Below are positions 29,414-32,067 of a stretch of DNA of 32,067 bases, in pieces. The notes below the pieces were generated by a model that was not told where the DNA came from, searched no databases, and saw only the letters and a list, made by a program, of their open reading frames with translations. Numbering within the stretch: position 1 is the stretch's first letter; every line of letters starts with the position of its first letter. Position numbers and translations under genes: made by a program. Source of the stretch: Streptomyces lichenis (GTDB taxonomy: Bacteria; Actinomycetota; Actinomycetes; Streptomycetales; Streptomycetaceae); the NCBI RefSeq assembly GCF_023218175.1, contig NZ_JALPTH010000046.1, forward strand, positions 1-32,067, written 5' to 3'.

Positions 29414-30685
29414 CTACGGGCCGGGTACGACAGTGCCCGGCTCCGCGGATCCGGCCCCCGAGGGACCGCCGTCGCCGTCGGCGCTGACCCGCACCGGGAA
29501 CTCCCCCCGGGCCACCCGCGCCCGCAGCTCCTCGCCCGGAGCCACCTCCTCCGCCGAGCGGACCACCCCGCCGTCCGCCCGCTGGAGCACCGCGTACCCG
29601 CGCTCCATGGTGGCCGCGGGGGAGAGGGCCACCACCCGCGCCCGGGTGTGCGACAGCTCCGAGTCGGCCCGGTCCAGCAGATGGCCCAGCACCCGGCGGC
29701 TCCGCGCCACCAGCGCCTCCACCTCGGCCCGGCGCTCCTCCACCATCCGTACCGGCCGCTCCATCACCGGCCGGGCCAGCGCGTGCGCCAGGCCCCGCTC
29801 CTCCCGGTCCAGCAGCCCCCGCACCGTCCGCAGCGCCCGGTCCCGCAGCGCCCGCACCCGGTCCAGCTCCTCGCCGACGTCCGGCACCACCTTCTTCGCC
29901 GCGTCCGTCGGCGTGGACGCCCGCAGGTCGGCGACCAGGTCCAGCAGCGGGGAGTCCGGCTCATGGCCGATGGCGGACACCACCGGCGTACGGCAGTCGG
30001 CCACCGCCCGTACCAGCTGTTCGTCGGAGAACGGCAGCAGATCCTCCACGCTGCCGCCGCCCCGCGCCACGATGACCACCTCGACCTCCGGCAGCGCGTC
30101 CAGCTCCTTCACCGCCCGCACCACCTCGGCCACCGCCCGCGCCCCCTGCACCGGAACGTTGCGCACCTCGAAGCGCACCGCGGGCCAGCGCCGCCGGGCG
30201 TTCTCCAGCACATCCCGCTCGGCCGCCGAGGCGCGCCCGCACACCAGCCCCACCCGCCGGGGCAGGAACGGCAGCGGCTTCTTGCGGGCGGCCGCGAACA
30301 GCCCCTCACCCGCCAGCGTCCGCTTCAGCCGCTCCAGCCGGGCCAGCAGCTCCCCGATGCCCACCGGCTTCAGCTCGGTCGCCCGCAGCGAGAGCTGCCC
30401 GCGCGGGGCGTACCACTCCGGCTTGGCGCACACCACCACCCTGGCCCCCTCGGACACCACGTCCGCCACGGCGTCGAAGGTCTGCCGGTAGCAGGTGACC
30501 CCGACCGAGATGTCATACGAAGGGTCGCGCAGCGTCAGAAAGACCACCCCGGCCCCCGGGCGGCGGGAGATCTGGGTGATCTGGCCCTCCACCCACACCA
30601 CCCCGAGCCGGTCGATCCAGCCCCCGATGAGCCGCGACACCTCACCCACCGGCAGCGGCGCTTCCGCCGACGTAGAAAGACCCAT
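29414..30685 (-). CDS. xseA: Exodeoxyribonuclease VII large subunit
   Basis: 423 residues. There is an N-terminal OB-fold (VWVEGQITQISRRPGAGVVF), then the catalytic domain with PFLPRRVGLVCGRASAAERD, VIVARGGGSVEDLLPFSDEQ and SAIGHEPDSPLLDLVADLRA, followed by a long helical region rich in Arg/Glu/Leu and a C-terminal TMERGYAVLQRADG. Family and length are normal. ATG 30685 (MGLSTSAEA) is the likely start; TACGCT seven bases upstream suggests a leaderless mRNA. An ATG at 30721 in the same frame adds 12 residues with no family match. First gene of the xseA-xseB operon. Confidence 0.96.
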   Translation of the reverse strand: MGLSTSAEAPLPVGEVSRLIGGWIDRLGVVWVEGQITQISRRPGAGVVFLTLRDPSYDISVGVTCYRQTFDAVADVVSEGARVVVCAKPEWYAPRGQLSLRATELKPVGIGELLARLERLKRTLAGEGLFAAARKKPLPFLPRRVGLVCGRASAAERDVLENARRRWPAVRFEVRNVPVQGARAVAEVVRAVKELDALPEVEVVIVARGGGSVEDLLPFSDEQLVRAVADCRTPVVSAIGHEPDSPLLDLVADLRASTPTDAAKKVVPDVGEELDRVRALRDRALRTVRGLLDREERGLAHALARPVMERPVRMVEERRAEVEALVARSRRVLGHLLDRADSELSHTRARVVALSPAATMERGYAVLQRADGGVVRSAEEVAPGEELRARVARGEFPVRVSADGDGGPSGAGSAEPGTVVPGP

Positions 30686-30736
30686 GCCCGCGAGCGTACG
30701 CGCCACCACCGACACCCCCACCGGCCCGCGCGCCCC

Positions 30737-32067
30737 CTACAGCGCCTGGTCCTGCCCCCTGCGTCCCCACTGCACCGCCAGCACCACCAGTCCCACCGCC
30801 AGCCAGAGCGAACCGACCACCAGCGCCGAGGTCGCCGCCTCCACGATCACCGCGACCAGGATCACCGCGCCCAGCACCGGCACCACCACATGCCGCAGCC
30901 ACTCCACCCGCTCGCCCGCACCGGCCCGGCGGACCGCGAACCAGCCGACCACGCTCGCGTGCAGCAGCACGAACGCGGTCAGCGCGCCCACGTCCACCAC
31001 CGACACCAGCTGGTCCAGGCCGTCGTCCCGCTGCGCCGCCCAGAGTGCCGCGGCCATGGTGATCACCGCCGCGGTCAGCAGCGCCACCCGCGGCACCCCG
31101 CCGTCCGTACGGGCCAGCGCCCGCGGCAGCCGCCCGCCCCGGCCCATCGCGAACAGCAGCCGGCCGGCCGCCGCCTGCCCGGCCAGCGCCGCGAACGCCG
31201 CCCCGATCGCCTTGCTGGCGGCCACCAGATCGTGCAGCCAGCCGCCCACCGAGGCGTCCACCGCGTCATAGAACGCCGAGCCCTGCCGGGCCGGCTCCGC
31301 CGCCAGCTCGGCCGAGGACAGCGGCTCCAGCAGCGCCACCAGATAGGTCTGCGCCACGAACAGCGTCCCCGCCAGCACCAGGCAGAACAGCACCGCCCGC
31401 GCCACCTTCGCCGACCCGCCGGTCACCTCCTCCGCGAAGGAGGCGATGGCGTCGAAGCCCAGATACGACAGCACCGCCACCGACACCGCGCCCAGCACCG
31501 CCGCCAGGGAGAAGGAGGCGTCACCGGTCAGCGGGGTCAGCCAGCCGCGCTCGGCCCCGTCCCGTACCAGCACCACCACCGCCGACACCACGAAGACCAG
31601 CAGCACCGCGATCTCCAGCGCCAGCACCGCGAACCCCACCCGGGCCGCCGCCCGCACCCCCCACACATTCAGCAGGGTGGTGACCACCACCGCCAGCAGC
31701 GTCCACACCCAGCGGTTCACCGAGGGCACCAGCGCCTCCATCGCGATCCCCGCGAACAGATACGCCACCGCCGGGATCAGCAGATAGTCCAGCATGGCCA
31801 TCCACCCCGCGATGAACCCCGGCCCCTCGCCGAGCCCCTTCCGGGCGTACGCGAACACCGACCCGGCCTGCGGAGCCACCCGCACCATCTGCGCGTAGCT
31901 GAACGCGGTGAACGCCATCGCCACCGTCGCCACCAGGTACACCAGCGCCACCGCGCCGCCCGACTTGGCGTCCAGCGTGCCGAACACACCGACCGGCGCC
32001 ATCGGGGCGATGAACAGCAGCCCGTAGACCACCAGGTCCCGGAACCCCAGCGTCCGCCTCAGCCCCG
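30737..32067 (-). CDS. APC family amino acid permease, 5' end outside window
   Basis: The frame runs off the right window edge; the first codons seen are GLRRTLGFRDLV, so only a short N-terminus is missing, and the GTG at 32032 is internal. At least ten hydrophobic segments are visible. VVYGLLFIAPMAPVGVFG is the first membrane helix of APC transporters, and the substrate/helix-6 region LSYLGFDAIASFAEEV fits amino acid/polyamine antiporters or symporters of the YhdG/puuP-like branch. The substrate is not readable from sequence. It precedes xseA on the same strand with a 51-bp gap; xseA seems to have its own promoter. Confidence 0.9.
   Translation of the reverse strand, partial: GLRRTLGFRDLVVYGLLFIAPMAPVGVFGTLDAKSGGAVALVYLVATVAMAFTAFSYAQMVRVAPQAGSVFAYARKGLGEGPGFIAGWMAMLDYLLIPAVAYLFAGIAMEALVPSVNRWVWTLLAVVVTTLLNVWGVRAAARVGFAVLALEIAVLLVFVVSAVVVLVRDGAERGWLTPLTGDASFSLAAVLGAVSVAVLSYLGFDAIASFAEEVTGGSAKVARAVLFCLVLAGTLFVAQTYLVALLEPLSSAELAAEPARQGSAFYDAVDASVGGWLHDLVAASKAIGAAFAALAGQAAAGRLLFAMGRGGRLPRALARTDGGVPRVALLTAAVITMAAALWAAQRDDGLDQLVSVVDVGALTAFVLLHASVVGWFAVRRAGAGERVEWLRHVVVPVLGAVILVAVIVEAATSALVVGSLWLAVGLVVLAVQWGRRGQDQAL

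Noticed and set aside
1..32067. tRNA genes, insertion sequences, attachment sites or prophage genes
   Set aside because: No cloverleaf-like sequence, transposase, integrase or flanking direct repeat was recognised by eye.

Overview
The window is a piece of a high-GC actinobacterial chromosome, almost certainly from Streptomyces or a close relative such as Kitasatospora. The evidence is the roughly 70-75% GC with GC-saturated third positions, the many GTG starts, and the actinobacterial families present: a WhiB-like protein, a SpoIIE-type phosphatase fused to an anti-sigma-type ATPase, DUF1707, DUF4245 and a Streptomyces-type ahpCD/oxyR locus. The gene order resembles what I remember of the conserved core of Streptomyces chromosomes. 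I see no insertion sequence, phage, tRNA, rRNA or CRISPR array.

Layout from left to right. (1) 1-4.5 kb: the 3' part of a type IV prepilin peptidase, a DUF2079 membrane protein, a terminator with a C-rich loop that may belong to a 6C-like small RNA, an aldo/keto reductase on the minus strand, and a short cis-prenyltransferase. (2) 4.5-9 kb: a PIN-PhoH ATPase behind a structured leader, a secreted lytic transglycosylase behind another structured leader, and an AI-2E/PerM permease. (3) 9-11.5 kb: the peroxide-defence block, with ahpC-ahpD divergent from oxyR; the shared intergenic region holds two TGATC pairs, each with exactly 31 bp between copies. (4) 11.5-14 kb: a PadR regulator followed by the deletion scar of an ABC ATPase/permease pair, then an SPFH protein overlapping a small ribbon-helix-helix protein. 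(5) 14.3-19.9 kb: a class A penicillin-binding protein with an Asp/Pro/Ser repeat tail, a GAF-PP2C-HATPase regulator carrying one in-frame TTA (bldA-type) codon, and a DUF402 protein. (6) 20-25 kb: class II fumarase (fumC), a secreted SGNH hydrolase with a ricin-type lectin domain, and class I [4Fe-4S] fumarase. (7) 25-32 kb: a DUF1707/LiaF-like protein, a WhiB-like protein, GlpX fructose-bisphosphatase, a DUF4245 protein, a nitroreductase, exonuclease VII (xseB, xseA) and an APC permease cut by the window end.

The region is mostly core genome. Several genes share the theme of envelope and oxidative homeostasis: PBP, lytic transglycosylase, LiaF-like and SPFH proteins on one side, and AhpCD/OxyR plus an oxygen-sensitive and an oxygen-stable fumarase on the other. 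Convergent gene pairs are separated by long, nearly perfect GC hairpins. The best leads for follow-up are the TTA codon in the phosphatase gene, a palindrome resembling an iron box upstream of the Fe-S fumarase, the twin 31-bp-spaced sites in the oxyR-ahpC region, the ABC-transporter scar, and the leaders of phoH and the lytic transglycosylase. I did not find a clear new multi-gene system; the SPFH plus ribbon-helix-helix pair is the nearest candidate.
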